Source: Ferribacterium limneticum (GTDB lineage Bacteria; Pseudomonadota; Gammaproteobacteria; Burkholderiales; Rhodocyclaceae). From it: a stretch of 64,000 nucleotides of DNA. The notes below the pieces were generated by a model that worked only from the letters and a program-made list of their open reading frames with translations, was not told where the DNA came from and searched no databases. The stretch covers positions 286,001 through 350,000 of the forward strand of contig NZ_CP075191.1 in NCBI RefSeq assembly GCF_020510625.1, in the 5' to 3' direction. How positions within the stretch are numbered: position 1 is the stretch's first letter; each line of letters begins with the position of its first letter. The position numbers were made by a program, and so were the translations under genes. This document shows, one piece after another, positions 33,093 through 41,813 of this stretch.

Positions 33093-34496
33093 ATGCACGC
33101 GAAGCTTTCCGTAGTTGCCCTCTCCGTTGCTGCCGCTTTTGCTCTGTCCGCCTGCGGTCAGAAGGAAGAGCCGAAGGCTGCGGCTCCCGTTGCGCCGGCT
33201 GGCAAGCCTGAAGTGGTCGTCAAGCTCGGCCATGTGGCGCCGATGACCGGCCCGCAGGCCCATCTGGGCAAGGACAATGAAAACGGCGCCGTGCTGGCCA
33301 TCGAGGAATTGAATGCCAAGGGGCTGGAAATTGGCGGCGCCAAGGTCAAGTTCCAACTGCTGGCTGAAGATGATGCCGCCGATCCGAAGCAGGGCGCCAT
33401 CGTTGCCCAGAAGCTGGTCGATGCCAAGGTCAATGGCGTGATCGGCCACCTGAACTCAGGCACGACCATCCCCGCATCCAAACTGTATTCCGACGGCGGC
33501 ATCCCGCAGATTTCCGGCTCGGCGACCAACCCGAAATACACGCAGCAGGGCTTCAAGACGGCTTTCCGTGTGATGGCCAACGATGTCCAGCAGGGCCGGG
33601 CACTCGGCGAGTTCGCCGCCAAGCAGGGCGTCAAGACGGTAGCCGTTGTTGACGACCGCACCGCCTATGGCCAGGGTCTGGCCGACGAGTTCAAGAAGGC
33701 CGCCGAAGCGTCCGGCCTCAAGGTTGTCGCCACCGAATACACCACCGACAAGGCTACCGACTTCAAGGCCATCCTGACCAAGATCAAGTCGACCAAGGCC
33801 GAACTGGTCTTCTACGGCGGCATGGATGCCCAGGGCGGCCCGATGGCCAAGCAGATGAAGGAGCTGGGTATCAAGGCCAGGTTCCTCGGTGGCGATGGTG
33901 TCTGTACGCCGGAATTCATGAAACTGGGTGGTGAGGCGACTGAAGGTAATTTCTGTTCGCTGCCGGGCATGCCGCTGGAGAAGCTGGCCAAGGGTCCGGA
34001 ATTCCGCGAGAAGTTCACCAAGAAGTTCAACGCCGAGATCCAGCTTTACGCACCGTATGTCTATGATGCCGTGATGGTCATGGCCGATTCGATGAAGCGC
34101 GCCGATTCCGTCGATCCCGCCAAGTTCCTGCCGGCCATTGGCCAGACGAAATACGATGGCGTGACGGCGATGGTCGAATTCGACCCGCAGGGCGACCTGA
34201 AGGGCGGCGCAATCTCGATTTACCAGTACAAGGGCGGCAAGCTCGAGTATGTCGAAACGCTGGGCGGTAGTTCGGTCGAGATGGCGAAGGCCGAGGTCAA
34301 GGAAGCCGTGGCTGAAGTGAAGGATGCCGCCAAGGCCGTCGCCGGTGCAGCAACGGCCGTCGGCAAGGAAGCGGTCGGCGAGGCCAAGGAAGTTGCCAAG
34401 GCGGCGGCCGAAGCCGGCAAGGATGTCGTGAAGGCTGGTGCCGAAGCGGTCAAGAATGCCGCTGACGCGACCAAGGCTGCAGTCGAAAAGAAGTAA
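33093..34496 (+). CDS. LIV-type ABC substrate-binding lipoprotein with alanine/lysine-rich C-terminal extension
   Basis: The 467-aa precursor carries a lipoprotein signal (FALSAC at residues 19-24). The LivJ/LivK fold starts VVVKLGHVAPMTGPQAHLGK and includes GVIGHLNSGTTIPASKLYSD, with IPQISGSATNPKYTQQGF and FYGGMDAQGGPMAKQMKELG further on. The final 70 residues are not part of that fold. They are an EVKEAVAEVKDAAKAVAGAA-like series of 11-residue amphipathic repeats, nearly free of aromatic residues, as in LEA-type or apolipoprotein-like helices. It heads the second LIV operon and is followed by a hairpin before livH. The ligand is unknown. Confidence 0.88.
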   Translation: MHAKLSVVALSVAAAFALSACGQKEEPKAAAPVAPAGKPEVVVKLGHVAPMTGPQAHLGKDNENGAVLAIEELNAKGLEIGGAKVKFQLLAEDDAADPKQGAIVAQKLVDAKVNGVIGHLNSGTTIPASKLYSDGGIPQISGSATNPKYTQQGFKTAFRVMANDVQQGRALGEFAAKQGVKTVAVVDDRTAYGQGLADEFKKAAEASGLKVVATEYTTDKATDFKAILTKIKSTKAELVFYGGMDAQGGPMAKQMKELGIKARFLGGDGVCTPEFMKLGGEATEGNFCSLPGMPLEKLAKGPEFREKFTKKFNAEIQLYAPYVYDAVMVMADSMKRADSVDPAKFLPAIGQTKYDGVTAMVEFDPQGDLKGGAISIYQYKGGKLEYVETLGGSSVEMAKAEVKEAVAEVKDAAKAVAGAATAVGKEAVGEAKEVAKAAAEAGKDVVKAGAEAVKNAADATKAAVEKK

Positions 34497-34514
34497 CAGC
34501 AGATCCGCTGAACA

Positions 34515-34540
34515 GAAACGGCACCGCAAGGTGCCGTTTC
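34515..34540 (+). terminator. Hairpin attenuator between binding protein and livH
   Basis: GAAACGGCACC, loop GCAA, GGTGCCGTTTC is a perfect 11-bp stem followed by CTTATG. It lies 19 bp after the binding-protein stop and 27 bp before livH. Such a stem usually makes the binding protein more abundant than the permeases. Confidence 0.75.
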
Positions 34541-34566
34541 CTTATGTTGCAAAAGAAAAAGACTAA

Positions 34567-35490
34567 ATGGATATTTTCCTTCAGCAGATCATCAACGGCC
34601 TCGTGCAGGGCAGCATCTACGCCTTGGTTGCGTTGGGCTACACGATGGTCTACGGCATCATGGGCCTGATCAACTTCGCACATGGCGAGGTGGTGATGAT
34701 AGGGACGCTGGTCACCATCACGGTTGCCGGATCGCTGATCAAGGCCGGCATGCCGGTAGTGCTGGCCGGGCTGGCCGGGGTCAGTGTCTCGGTGCTGGTC
34801 TGCATGGCGCTCGGCTGGGGGCTGGAACGCATCGCCTATCGGCCGCTGCGCAACGCACCGCGCCTGACGCCGCTGATTACGGCGATCGGCATGTCCATCG
34901 TGCTGCAGAATCTGGCCATGATGATCTGGGGGCGGAACTACCTGACCTTCCCGTCGCTCTTGCCCAAGGTCAATTTCGAGCTGGCCGGCGCGCACTTTAC
35001 GGCGATTCAGGTCATCATCGTGGCGGTCTCCGGCATCACCATGGGCGGCTTGCTGCTGCTGGTCTATCGCACCAAGCTCGGCATGGCGATGCGCGCCACG
35101 GCCCAGAACCCGGCGGTGGCCAGCCTGATGGGCGTCAATATCAACCGCGTCATCGCTGCCGCCTTCGTCATCGGGTCGGCGCTGGGAGCTGTGGCCGGCA
35201 TCATGGTCGGTGGCTATTACGAAATCGCCCATTACCAGATGGGTTTCATGCTCGGCCTGAAAGCCTTCACGGCAGCAGTGCTTGGCGGTATTGGCAACCT
35301 TGGCGGCGCCATGCTGGGCGGTATCCTGCTTGGCATCATCGAGGCGCTGGGGGCGGGCTACATCGGCGACCTGACCGGCGGCTTCCTCGGTAGCCACTAT
35401 CAGGACATCTTCGCTTTTGTCGTGCTGATCGTCGTGTTGATGTTCAAACCGTCAGGCCTGTTCGGTGAAAAGACGGGGGATCGGGCATGA
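34567..35490 (+). CDS. livH: LivH-type ABC transporter permease
   Basis: The 307-aa inner-membrane protein has the LivH start MDIFLQQIINGLVQGSIYAL, the VYGIMGLINFAHGEVVMIG segment, a coupling loop KLGMAMRATAQNPAVASLMG near residue 185, and the ending MFKPSGLFGEK. It forms the channel with LivM, whose gene starts four bases before its stop. It is distinct in sequence from the LivH at 165, so the two operons are not a recent duplication. Confidence 0.94.
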   Translation: MDIFLQQIINGLVQGSIYALVALGYTMVYGIMGLINFAHGEVVMIGTLVTITVAGSLIKAGMPVVLAGLAGVSVSVLVCMALGWGLERIAYRPLRNAPRLTPLITAIGMSIVLQNLAMMIWGRNYLTFPSLLPKVNFELAGAHFTAIQVIIVAVSGITMGGLLLLVYRTKLGMAMRATAQNPAVASLMGVNINRVIAAAFVIGSALGAVAGIMVGGYYEIAHYQMGFMLGLKAFTAAVLGGIGNLGGAMLGGILLGIIEALGAGYIGDLTGGFLGSHYQDIFAFVVLIVVLMFKPSGLFGEKTGDRA

Positions 35491-36560
35491 GCAAGTGGCT
35501 TAATCCTCGTTCCGGCCTGGGCATCGCGCTGATTGCCGCGGCCCTGATAGCCCTGCCTTTCGTCGCTGCGATGGGCGGCCAGGCCTGGGTACGCATCCTC
35601 GATTTTGCGATTCTCTACGTCTTCCTGGCGCTGGGTCTGAACATTGTCGTCGGCTTCGCCGGCCTGCTCGATTTGGGTTATATCGCCTTCTATGCCGTCG
35701 GTGCCTACACCTGGGCCCTGCTGGCCAGCCCGCACTTTGGCCTGCATCTGCCGATCTGGGCGATCCTGCCGATCGGCGCGGCGCTGGCCTGCCTGGCCGG
35801 CGTGGTCCTTGGTTCGCCGACCCTGAAGCTGCGTGGTGATTATCTGGCCATTGTCACGCTCGGCTTCGGCGAGATTGTCCGCATTTTTATGAACAACCTG
35901 AATGCGCCGGTCAATATCACCAACGGGCCGCAGGGCATTACCCTGATCGATCCGGTGGCCTTTGGCGATTTCAAATTCTCCGGCACGACGCAGATTTTCG
36001 GCATTGCCCTGAGCGGGCCGCAGAAGTATTACTACCTGCTCGTCGCGCTGGCGATTCTGGTCATCATCATTAACCTGCGTCTGCAGCATTCGCGCATCGG
36101 CCGCGCCTGGCAGGCGATTCGCGAGGACGAGATCGCCGCCAAGGCAGTCGGCATCAACACCCGCAACGTCAAGCTGCTCGCCTTTGCCATGGGCGCCAGC
36201 TTCGGCGGTGTGGCCGGGGGCATCTTTGCGGCGATGCAGGGATTCGTCTCGCCGGAAAGCTTCTCGCTGATCGAGTCGATCATGATCCTGGCCATGGTCG
36301 TGCTGGGCGGCATGGGCCACATTCCCGGCGTCATCCTCGGCGCGGTCTTGCTGTCCATCCTGCCCGAGGTGTTGCGCTATGGTGTCGGCCCGGCGCAGAT
36401 GGCGTTGTTCGGCAAGATGCTGGTCGATCCGGAGAGCCTGCGCATGCTGGTCTTCGGTTTGGCGCTGGTGCTGGTCATGCGTTTCAAGCCGGCCGGCCTG
36501 TGGCCATCACCGGAGCGCAAGCGCGAAATGAGCGAAATTCGGCAGGAGACCGGGAAATGA
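35487..36560 (+). CDS. livM: LivM-type ABC transporter permease
   Basis: The 357-aa permease shows LGLNIVVGFAGLLDLGYIAF near residue 48, TLKLRGDYLAIVTLGFGEIV near 112, and the coupling loop RIGRAWQAIREDEIAAKAVG near 200. It ends with VLVMRFKPAGLWPSPERKRE, a typical LivM tail. Four-base overlaps join it to livH and livG, so translation of the block is coupled. Confidence 0.94.
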   Translation: MSKWLNPRSGLGIALIAAALIALPFVAAMGGQAWVRILDFAILYVFLALGLNIVVGFAGLLDLGYIAFYAVGAYTWALLASPHFGLHLPIWAILPIGAALACLAGVVLGSPTLKLRGDYLAIVTLGFGEIVRIFMNNLNAPVNITNGPQGITLIDPVAFGDFKFSGTTQIFGIALSGPQKYYYLLVALAILVIIINLRLQHSRIGRAWQAIREDEIAAKAVGINTRNVKLLAFAMGASFGGVAGGIFAAMQGFVSPESFSLIESIMILAMVVLGGMGHIPGVILGAVLLSILPEVLRYGVGPAQMALFGKMLVDPESLRMLVFGLALVLVMRFKPAGLWPSPERKREMSEIRQETGK

Positions 36561-37318
36561 GCCCCGTCCTGCTCGAAGCGAATGCCGTTGCCAAGCACTT
36601 CGGAGGCGTCAAGGCACTGCGCGACGTGTCGCTGACCATCCGCCGTGGCGAAGTCTATGGCCTGATCGGTCCGAACGGGGCCGGCAAGACGACCTTCTTC
36701 AACTGCATGACCGGGCTGTACGTGCCGGATGGCGGTGGCTTCGTCTTCGACGGCGCGCCGCTGATCGCCGATGCGCCGCATCAGGCCGCCGAGCGCGGTA
36801 TTGCCCGGACCTTCCAGAATATCCGGCTGTTCGGCAACATGACGGCGCTGGAAAACGTCATGGTCGGCCGCCACGTGCGGACCAAGGCCGGCGTGCTCGG
36901 GGCGATGTTCCAGAATGCGGCGACCAAGGCCGAAGAGGCAGCGATCCGGCAGAAAGCTATCGACCTGCTGCATTACGTGCGCATCGAAGAGCGGGCCGAC
37001 GATCTGGCCAAGAATCTCTCCTACGGCGATCAGCGCCGGCTGGAAATTGCCCGGGCGCTGGCCACCGAACCCAAACTGCTCTGCCTGGATGAGCCGGCGG
37101 CCGGCATGAATGCGACGGAAACCGCCGAACTGCGCGACCTGATCGAAGGCATCCGGCGCGACGGCACGACCATCCTGCTCATTGAACACGACGTCAAACT
37201 GGTCATGGGCCTGTGCGACCGGGTGGCCGTGCTTGATTACGGCGCCTTGGTCATCGAGGATGTGCCGGCAGTCGTGCAGAAAGATCAACGCGTCATTGAG
37301 GCTTACCTAGGTGCTTGA
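36557..37318 (+). CDS. livG: LivG-type ABC transporter ATP-binding protein
   Basis: The 253-aa ATPase has Walker A GPNGAGKTT near residue 43, the family's FQNIRLFGNMTALENVM, signature LSYGDQRRLEIARALATEP, Walker B LLCLDEPAAGMN and switch LIEHDVKLVMG. It ends VIEAYLGA as expected for LivG. The ATG at 36557 overlaps the livM stop; a longer upstream reading into livM is not needed. It is followed by livF overlapping by eight bases. Confidence 0.95.
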   Translation: MSPVLLEANAVAKHFGGVKALRDVSLTIRRGEVYGLIGPNGAGKTTFFNCMTGLYVPDGGGFVFDGAPLIADAPHQAAERGIARTFQNIRLFGNMTALENVMVGRHVRTKAGVLGAMFQNAATKAEEAAIRQKAIDLLHYVRIEERADDLAKNLSYGDQRRLEIARALATEPKLLCLDEPAAGMNATETAELRDLIEGIRRDGTTILLIEHDVKLVMGLCDRVAVLDYGALVIEDVPAVVQKDQRVIEAYLGA

Positions 37319-38015
37319 AGTAACCGGACTCCACGTCGCCTATGGCGGCATTCAGGCGGTGCGCAGCATCACCTTTCACGTCAATGCTGGCGAAACCGTC
37401 GCCCTGATCGGTGCCAACGGCGCCGGCAAGACCAGCACACTGAAGGCCATCTCGCGGGTGCTCGATGCTGTCGGCGGTGATGTGCACTTCTGTGGCGAAG
37501 AAATCACCCGTCTGGCACCGCACGACATCATTCGCAAGGGCATTGCGCTGGTCCCGGAGGGGCGCGGCGTTTTCCCGCGGCTGACCGTGCTGGAAAACCT
37601 GCACATGGGGGCTTATGTGCGCGATGCGGCGGCCGACGTCGACAAAGACCTGCAAATGGTCTTCGAGTACTTCCCTCGCCTCCGGGAACGCGAAAGCCAG
37701 CTCGGTGGCACCTTGTCCGGCGGCGAACAGCAGATGCTGGCCATCGGCCGCGCCCTGATGAGCCGGCCGAAAATGCTGCTGCTCGACGAACCCTCGATGG
37801 GGCTGGCGCCTATCATGGTTCAGAAAATTTTTGAAGTCGTCCGTGCCGTGGCCGCCAATGGCATGACCATCCTGCTCATCGAGCAGAACGCCCGGTTGGC
37901 CTTGCAATGCAGCCAGCGCGGCTATGTCATGGAAAGCGGCGAAATCACGCTGAATGGCGAATCGGCGATGTTGCTCGACGACCCGAAAGTCCGCGCCGCC
38001 TATCTCGGCGAGTGA
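37311..38015 (+). CDS. livF: LivF-type ABC transporter ATP-binding protein
   Basis: The 234-aa ATPase starts at a GTG inside the last codons of livG and reads MLEVTGLHVAYGGIQAVRSI. It has Walker A GANGAGKTS, VPEGRGVFPRLTVLENLHMG, signature TLSGGEQQMLAIGRALMSRP, Walker B MLLLDEPSMGLAP and the LivF-type LIEQNA switch. It has the ordinary length and ends AAYLGE, without the basic tail of the LivF at 3935. It completes the second LIV operon. Confidence 0.95.
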   Translation: MLEVTGLHVAYGGIQAVRSITFHVNAGETVALIGANGAGKTSTLKAISRVLDAVGGDVHFCGEEITRLAPHDIIRKGIALVPEGRGVFPRLTVLENLHMGAYVRDAAADVDKDLQMVFEYFPRLRERESQLGGTLSGGEQQMLAIGRALMSRPKMLLLDEPSMGLAPIMVQKIFEVVRAVAANGMTILLIEQNARLALQCSQRGYVMESGEITLNGESAMLLDDPKVRAAYLGE

Positions 38016-38102
38016 GTGGCCGGCCTTCTGTCATGCAAGCCTCATCTTGGCGGGGCGAGCCTGTGGGATAATCGCGATCCTTTCGCAACACACGTCGCAG
38101 GC

Positions 38103-38861
38103 ATGGCAAAAGATTCACCGATTCAGTTCAAGGGCACCACGCTCAAGATCATCCAGACGCAACTCCGCACCACCGACCACGCCGCGCTGCATCAAGCCCT
38201 CACCGAATTGACCGGCAATAGTCCGGACTTTTTCGAAAACGAGCTGGCTGTCCTCGATTTCAGCCAGGCCCAGGCCTTGCCGGAGTCCGCTGATTGGGCC
38301 GGCATCGTTGATTTGCTCAGCCAGTCCGGCCTGAATGCGGTGGCGACCTGTGGGCTGCCCGATGAACTGGCGAATTCGGCCGTAGCGGCTGGCTTGCCGG
38401 TCGTCGGCGCCGATGCGCTCGGCCGCCAGCGCGCCAAAATCGAGGACGCCCCCAAGTCACCGCCGGTTGTGGCGCCTGAACCTGCCCCGCTACCGCTGGC
38501 CGCTGCTGTACCAGAACCGGCACCGCGCACCATCATCCTCGACAAGCCGCTGCGTTCCGGTCAGCGTTTCTACGCCAAGGGTTGTGACCTGATCGTCACG
38601 GCCATGGTCAGTGCCGGCGCCGAAGTGATTGCCGACGGCAATATCCATGTCTATGCCCCGCTCCGTGGCCGCGCGCTGGCTGGTGCCAGTGGCGACAAGG
38701 ATGCCCGTATTTTCACGACCAGCCTGGAGGCCGAACTGCTCTCCATCGCCGGTCTGTACCGTACTTTTGAAGCCGGCGTGCCGGCCGAACTGCTGCGCCA
38801 GCCAGCCACCGTCAGCCTGATTGATGACGGCCTGACCATCGTGCCGCTGGCGCTCCGTTAG
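38103..38861 (+). CDS. minC: Septum site-determining protein MinC
   Basis: The 252-aa protein has the N-terminal MinC domain (PIQFKGTTLKIIQTQLRT), a proline/alanine linker near residues 115-145 and the C-terminal beta-helix domain. The latter begins IILDKPLRSGQRFYAKGCDL and includes IHVYAPLRGRALAGASGD and RIFTTSLEAELLSIAGLYR. It blocks FtsZ assembly away from midcell when recruited by MinD. The ATG at 38103 gives the standard N-terminus. It heads minCDE and is 43 bp from minD. Confidence 0.95.
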   Translation: MAKDSPIQFKGTTLKIIQTQLRTTDHAALHQALTELTGNSPDFFENELAVLDFSQAQALPESADWAGIVDLLSQSGLNAVATCGLPDELANSAVAAGLPVVGADALGRQRAKIEDAPKSPPVVAPEPAPLPLAAAVPEPAPRTIILDKPLRSGQRFYAKGCDLIVTAMVSAGAEVIADGNIHVYAPLRGRALAGASGDKDARIFTTSLEAELLSIAGLYRTFEAGVPAELLRQPATVSLIDDGLTIVPLALR

Positions 38862-38904
38862 AACCCATTCCTATAAACCTTAACCTACCCAACGAGAAAC
38901 CACC

Positions 38905-39720
38905 GTGACCAGAATCGTCGTCGTAACTTCCGGCAAAGGCGGGGTCGGCAAGACCACCACCAGCGCCAGCTTCTCCTCCGGCCTCGCCATGCGCGGCTTC
39001 AAGACGGCCGTCATCGACTTCGACGTCGGCCTGCGCAACCTCGACCTGATCATGGGTTGCGAGCGCCGTGTCGTTTATGACCTGATCAATGTCATCAACG
39101 GCGAAGCGACGCTGACCCAGGCGCTGATCAAGGACAAGCACACCGACAACCTCTACGTGCTGCCTGCCTCGCAGACGCGCGACAAGGATGCGCTGTCCGA
39201 AGAGGGCGTCGAGAAGGTGATCAAGGAACTCGAACATCAGGGCTTTGATTACATCGTCTGCGACTCGCCGGCCGGCATCGAATCCGGCGCCGTGATGGCC
39301 CTGACTTTTGCCGACGAGGCGCTGGTCGTGACCAACCCTGAAGTTTCCTCGGTGCGCGACTCCGACCGCATCCTCGGCATCCTGCAGGCCAAATCCCGCC
39401 GCGCCATCGAAGGCCGTGAGCCGGTCAGGGAACATCTGCTGATCACCCGCTACAACCCGACCCGCGTCGAAGCCGGCGAAATGCTGTCGTACAAGGACAT
39501 CCAGGAAATCCTGCGCGTGCCGATCATCGGCGTCATCCCCGAGTCCGAAGAAGTGCTGCAGGCCTCCAACCAGGGCTCGCCGGTCATCCACCAAAAGGAA
39601 ACCGACGCCGCCGAGGCCTACCACGACGTGATCGCCCGCTTCCTTGGCGAAGACAAGCCGCTGCGTTTTGTCGATTACGTCAAGCCGGGTCTGCTGAAGC
39701 GCCTGTTCGGAGGCAAGTGA
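38905..39720 (+). CDS. minD: Septum site-determining ATPase MinD
   Basis: The 271-aa ParA-type ATPase starts at GTG with [20 protein letters not shown], the deviant Walker A with its signature lysine. It has [40 protein letters not shown] for Walker B, and a C-terminal amphipathic membrane-targeting helix [10 protein letters not shown]. With MinE it oscillates between poles and carries MinC. minE begins two bases after its stop. Confidence 0.97.
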   Translation: MTRIVVVTSGKGGVGKTTTSASFSSGLAMRGFKTAVIDFDVGLRNLDLIMGCERRVVYDLINVINGEATLTQALIKDKHTDNLYVLPASQTRDKDALSEEGVEKVIKELEHQGFDYIVCDSPAGIESGAVMALTFADEALVVTNPEVSSVRDSDRILGILQAKSRRAIEGREPVREHLLITRYNPTRVEAGEMLSYKDIQEILRVPIIGVIPESEEVLQASNQGSPVIHQKETDAAEAYHDVIARFLGEDKPLRFVDYVKPGLLKRLFGGK

Positions 39721-39721
39721 G

Positions 39722-39979
39722 ATGTCCTGGCTCCAGAAACTCTTCGGCAACCAGCCGAAAACCGCCCAGATGGCCAAGGAACGCCTGCAACTGATCATCG
39801 CCCACGAACGCGATGGCGGCGGCAGCAGCGTCAACTTCCTGCCCGACCTGCAGCGCGAACTGATCGCCGTGATCTCCAAGTACGTCAAGGTCAATCCCGA
39901 CGACATCCGTGTTTCGCTGGAGAAGCAGGATCGCTACGAGGTGCTTGAAGTCAATATCGTCCTGCCCGAAAAGGGCTGA
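39722..39979 (+). CDS. minE: Cell division topological specificity factor MinE
   Basis: The 85-aa product begins [20 protein letters not shown], the short membrane-binding helix. It continues [15 protein letters not shown], the MinD-interacting strand/helix, and [20 protein letters not shown] in the dimer domain. It stimulates MinD ATPase and sets the oscillation. The length is normal, and it is the last gene of the minCDE operon, followed by a hairpin at 40036. Confidence 0.96.
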   Translation: MSWLQKLFGNQPKTAQMAKERLQLIIAHERDGGGSSVNFLPDLQRELIAVISKYVKVNPDDIRVSLEKQDRYEVLEVNIVLPEKG

Positions 39980-40035
39980 AGCAGAGCGGCGAACGAGGTC
40001 GGACTTCGTTTGCTGAGATGCATCAAACGTTTTGC

Positions 40036-40072
40036 CATGCCGGCAGGTCACAATGCCGGCATTGTCTTTTTC
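40036..40072 (+). terminator. Hairpin terminator after minE
   Basis: ATGCCGGCA, loop GGTCACAA, TGCCGGCAT followed by TGTCTTTTT. It ends the minCDE transcript before the next gene at 40087. Confidence 0.8.
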
Positions 40073-40086
40073 AGGATTCCTCCGCC

Positions 40087-40719
40087 ATGAACATTCGTCA
40101 CTCCTTCTCTGCTCTGGCTGCCATATTGCTGGCGACCGCGCTCCATGCCGAAGAAACCAAGCCGGTCGATACCATGCCCAAGATGGCCTACGGCCTGATG
40201 CTGAAGCAGGGTGACAAGCTGATTTTCTCGCCCTGCCGTGACCGCAGCTACGCCTATGTCGAGGATGTTTCGGCCGACGGTAGTGTCACCAAGGTACTGA
40301 ACAGCGTGGGTCTGGATGCCGGCAAGCGCTTGTACGTCGAATTGCTCGGTGTGCTGGAAGGTACCCAGTTGAGGGCCTCGGCAGTCAACATGGCGCGTGT
40401 CGAAGGGCGCTGCCAGATGCCGGGCGGCAAGGAAGAATCATGGCGGGCGGCCGGCAATGACCCAGCCTGGGCGATGGTTGCCGGTGGCGAGCATGTCCAG
40501 TTGCAGCGCTATGGCAAGCCGGAAGTGGCACTGCCCTATACGGAATTCCGGACCGAAGGAAACGTGACCCGCTACGACGGGGCCAAGGACAACAACAAGC
40601 TATCCGTTCGTTTCGAAAAGACGCTTTGTCGCGACACTGCGGCGAATGGCGTTTTCGCCTGGACGGCAACGCTCGACCTGAATGGTCAGGTACTCAAGGG
40701 CTGCGCCTGGGCGCGGTAA
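40087..40719 (+). CDS. COG3650-like exported protein
   Basis: The 210-aa product has a signal peptide (MNIRHSFSALAAILLATALHA, cleavage near residue 21). Its C-terminal half matches the COG3650/DUF-type beta domain: WRAAGNDPAWAMVAGGEHVQ near residue 118, KTLCRDTAANGVFAWTATLDL near 178 (quoted short of its end) and the terminal KGCAWA. The paired cysteines of CRDT and GCAW are conserved in that family. The role is unknown; relatives are envelope proteins. The N-terminal half has MAYGLMLKQGDKLIFSPCRD. The start at 40087 gives the best signal peptide. Confidence 0.75.
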   Translation: MNIRHSFSALAAILLATALHAEETKPVDTMPKMAYGLMLKQGDKLIFSPCRDRSYAYVEDVSADGSVTKVLNSVGLDAGKRLYVELLGVLEGTQLRASAVNMARVEGRCQMPGGKEESWRAAGNDPAWAMVAGGEHVQLQRYGKPEVALPYTEFRTEGNVTRYDGAKDNNKLSVRFEKTLCRDTAANGVFAWTATLDLNGQVLKGCAWAR

Positions 40720-40733
40720 AACCTGGCTGAAAA

Positions 40734-40757
40734 GCGCCAGCCTGACCTGGCTGGCGC
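40734..40757. terminator. Convergent hairpin terminator
   Basis: GCGCCAGCC, loop TGACCT, GGCTGGCGC between two converging genes (ending at 40719 and 40767). It has no long T-run, so efficiency is uncertain. Confidence 0.6.
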
Positions 40758-40766
40758 GCCTGAATA

Positions 40767-41780
40767 TCAGTTTGTGGAGAAGGTGAAGGCGTCGGCGAAG
40801 AACTCTTCTTCCGGCAGGCCTTGCGCCATGAAGTCACGCTTGGCGGCCTCGGTCATCACCGGCGCGCCACAGGCGTAGGCCTGATAGCCGGAGAGGTCCG
40901 GAAAGTCAGCCAGCACGGCCTGGTGCACGAAGCCGGTACGACCTGTCCATTCATCGCTGGCTGCCGGTTCGGACAACACCGAGATGTACTTGATGTTGGC
41001 GTGTTCGGCTGCCCACTGTTCCGGCAGGGCGTTCTGGTAGAGGTCGACGCGGGCCTTGGCGCCCCAGTAGATGAAGATCGGCCGCTCGCACTTTTCGGCG
41101 ATGGCGTGTTCGACGATGGCCTTGATCGGCGCGAAGCCGGTGCCACCGGCCAGCAGGATCATCGGCTTCTTCGAGTCTTCACGCAGGTAGAACGTACCGT
41201 GCGGACCGTTGAAACGCAGGATGTCGCGGACCTTCATGGTCGAAAAAACCTGGTCGGTAAACTGGCCGCCGGGCACATGACGGATCTGCAGTTGCAGCAG
41301 GGCGTCGTCGTGCGGCGCATTGGCCAGCGAGTAGCTGCGCTTCTTGCCGTCCTTGAGCAGGATGTCGATGTACTGGCCGGCCCAGAACTGCAGTCGTTCG
41401 CTGGCCGGCAGGCGGAGGTGCAGTTCGATGACGTCAGGCGCCAGTTTTTCCAGCTTTTCGATGCGCGAGGGCAGGGTCTTGACCGGGATATCACCGGCCG
41501 AGCTGACCTGCTTGCATTCGATGACCAGATCGGATTGCGCCTTGGCGCAGCAGTAGAGGGTTTGGCCGGCGGCTTTCTCGTCATCCTTCAAGGCATGGGG
41601 CTGGGCCTTGCCGTGATCGACGGCGCCACTGAGCACCTTGCCCTTGCAGGCGCCGCAAGCGCCATCCTTGCAGCCATAGGGCAGGGTCAGGCCCTGACGC
41701 AGCGCGGCGTCGAGCAGGGTTTCGTCGGCCTCGGCAGCAAATTGCTTGCCGCTCGGCTGGACAGTGACTTGGTAGCTCAT
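40767..41780 (-). CDS. 2Fe-2S ferredoxin-type NAD(P)H oxidoreductase (AscD-like)
   Basis: The 337-aa protein begins with a plant-type ferredoxin domain. Its cluster cysteines lie in LPYGCKDGACGACKGKVLSG, with the last one in LYCCAKAQ. An FAD domain (KRSYSLANAPHD) and an NAD domain (PMILLAGGTGFAPIKAIVEH and YAYACGAP-like GYQAYACGAPVM) follow. Betaproteobacterial relatives are often labelled CDP-6-deoxy-delta-3,4-glucoseen reductase, though a general flavin-reductase or oxygenase-partner role is more likely here because no deoxysugar genes are present. Translation starts 33 bp from the divergent epimerase gene. Confidence 0.88.
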   Translation of the reverse strand: MSYQVTVQPSGKQFAAEADETLLDAALRQGLTLPYGCKDGACGACKGKVLSGAVDHGKAQPHALKDDEKAAGQTLYCCAKAQSDLVIECKQVSSAGDIPVKTLPSRIEKLEKLAPDVIELHLRLPASERLQFWAGQYIDILLKDGKKRSYSLANAPHDDALLQLQIRHVPGGQFTDQVFSTMKVRDILRFNGPHGTFYLREDSKKPMILLAGGTGFAPIKAIVEHAIAEKCERPIFIYWGAKARVDLYQNALPEQWAAEHANIKYISVLSEPAASDEWTGRTGFVHQAVLADFPDLSGYQAYACGAPVMTEAAKRDFMAQGLPEEEFFADAFTFSTN

Positions 41781-41813
41781 CGGTTCCCCTTACTGGTCGG
41801 CTACAATGCAGCC

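Noticed and set aside
1..38015. Two LIV clusters as a recent duplication
   Set aside because: The permeases and ATPases differ in sequence, length and gene order, and the binding proteins are of different types.
40821..41813. Long open frame continuing upstream of the epimerase gene
   Set aside because: It is the antisense of the ferredoxin-reductase gene, has no ribosome site, and the epimerase fold begins only at the GTG at 41814.
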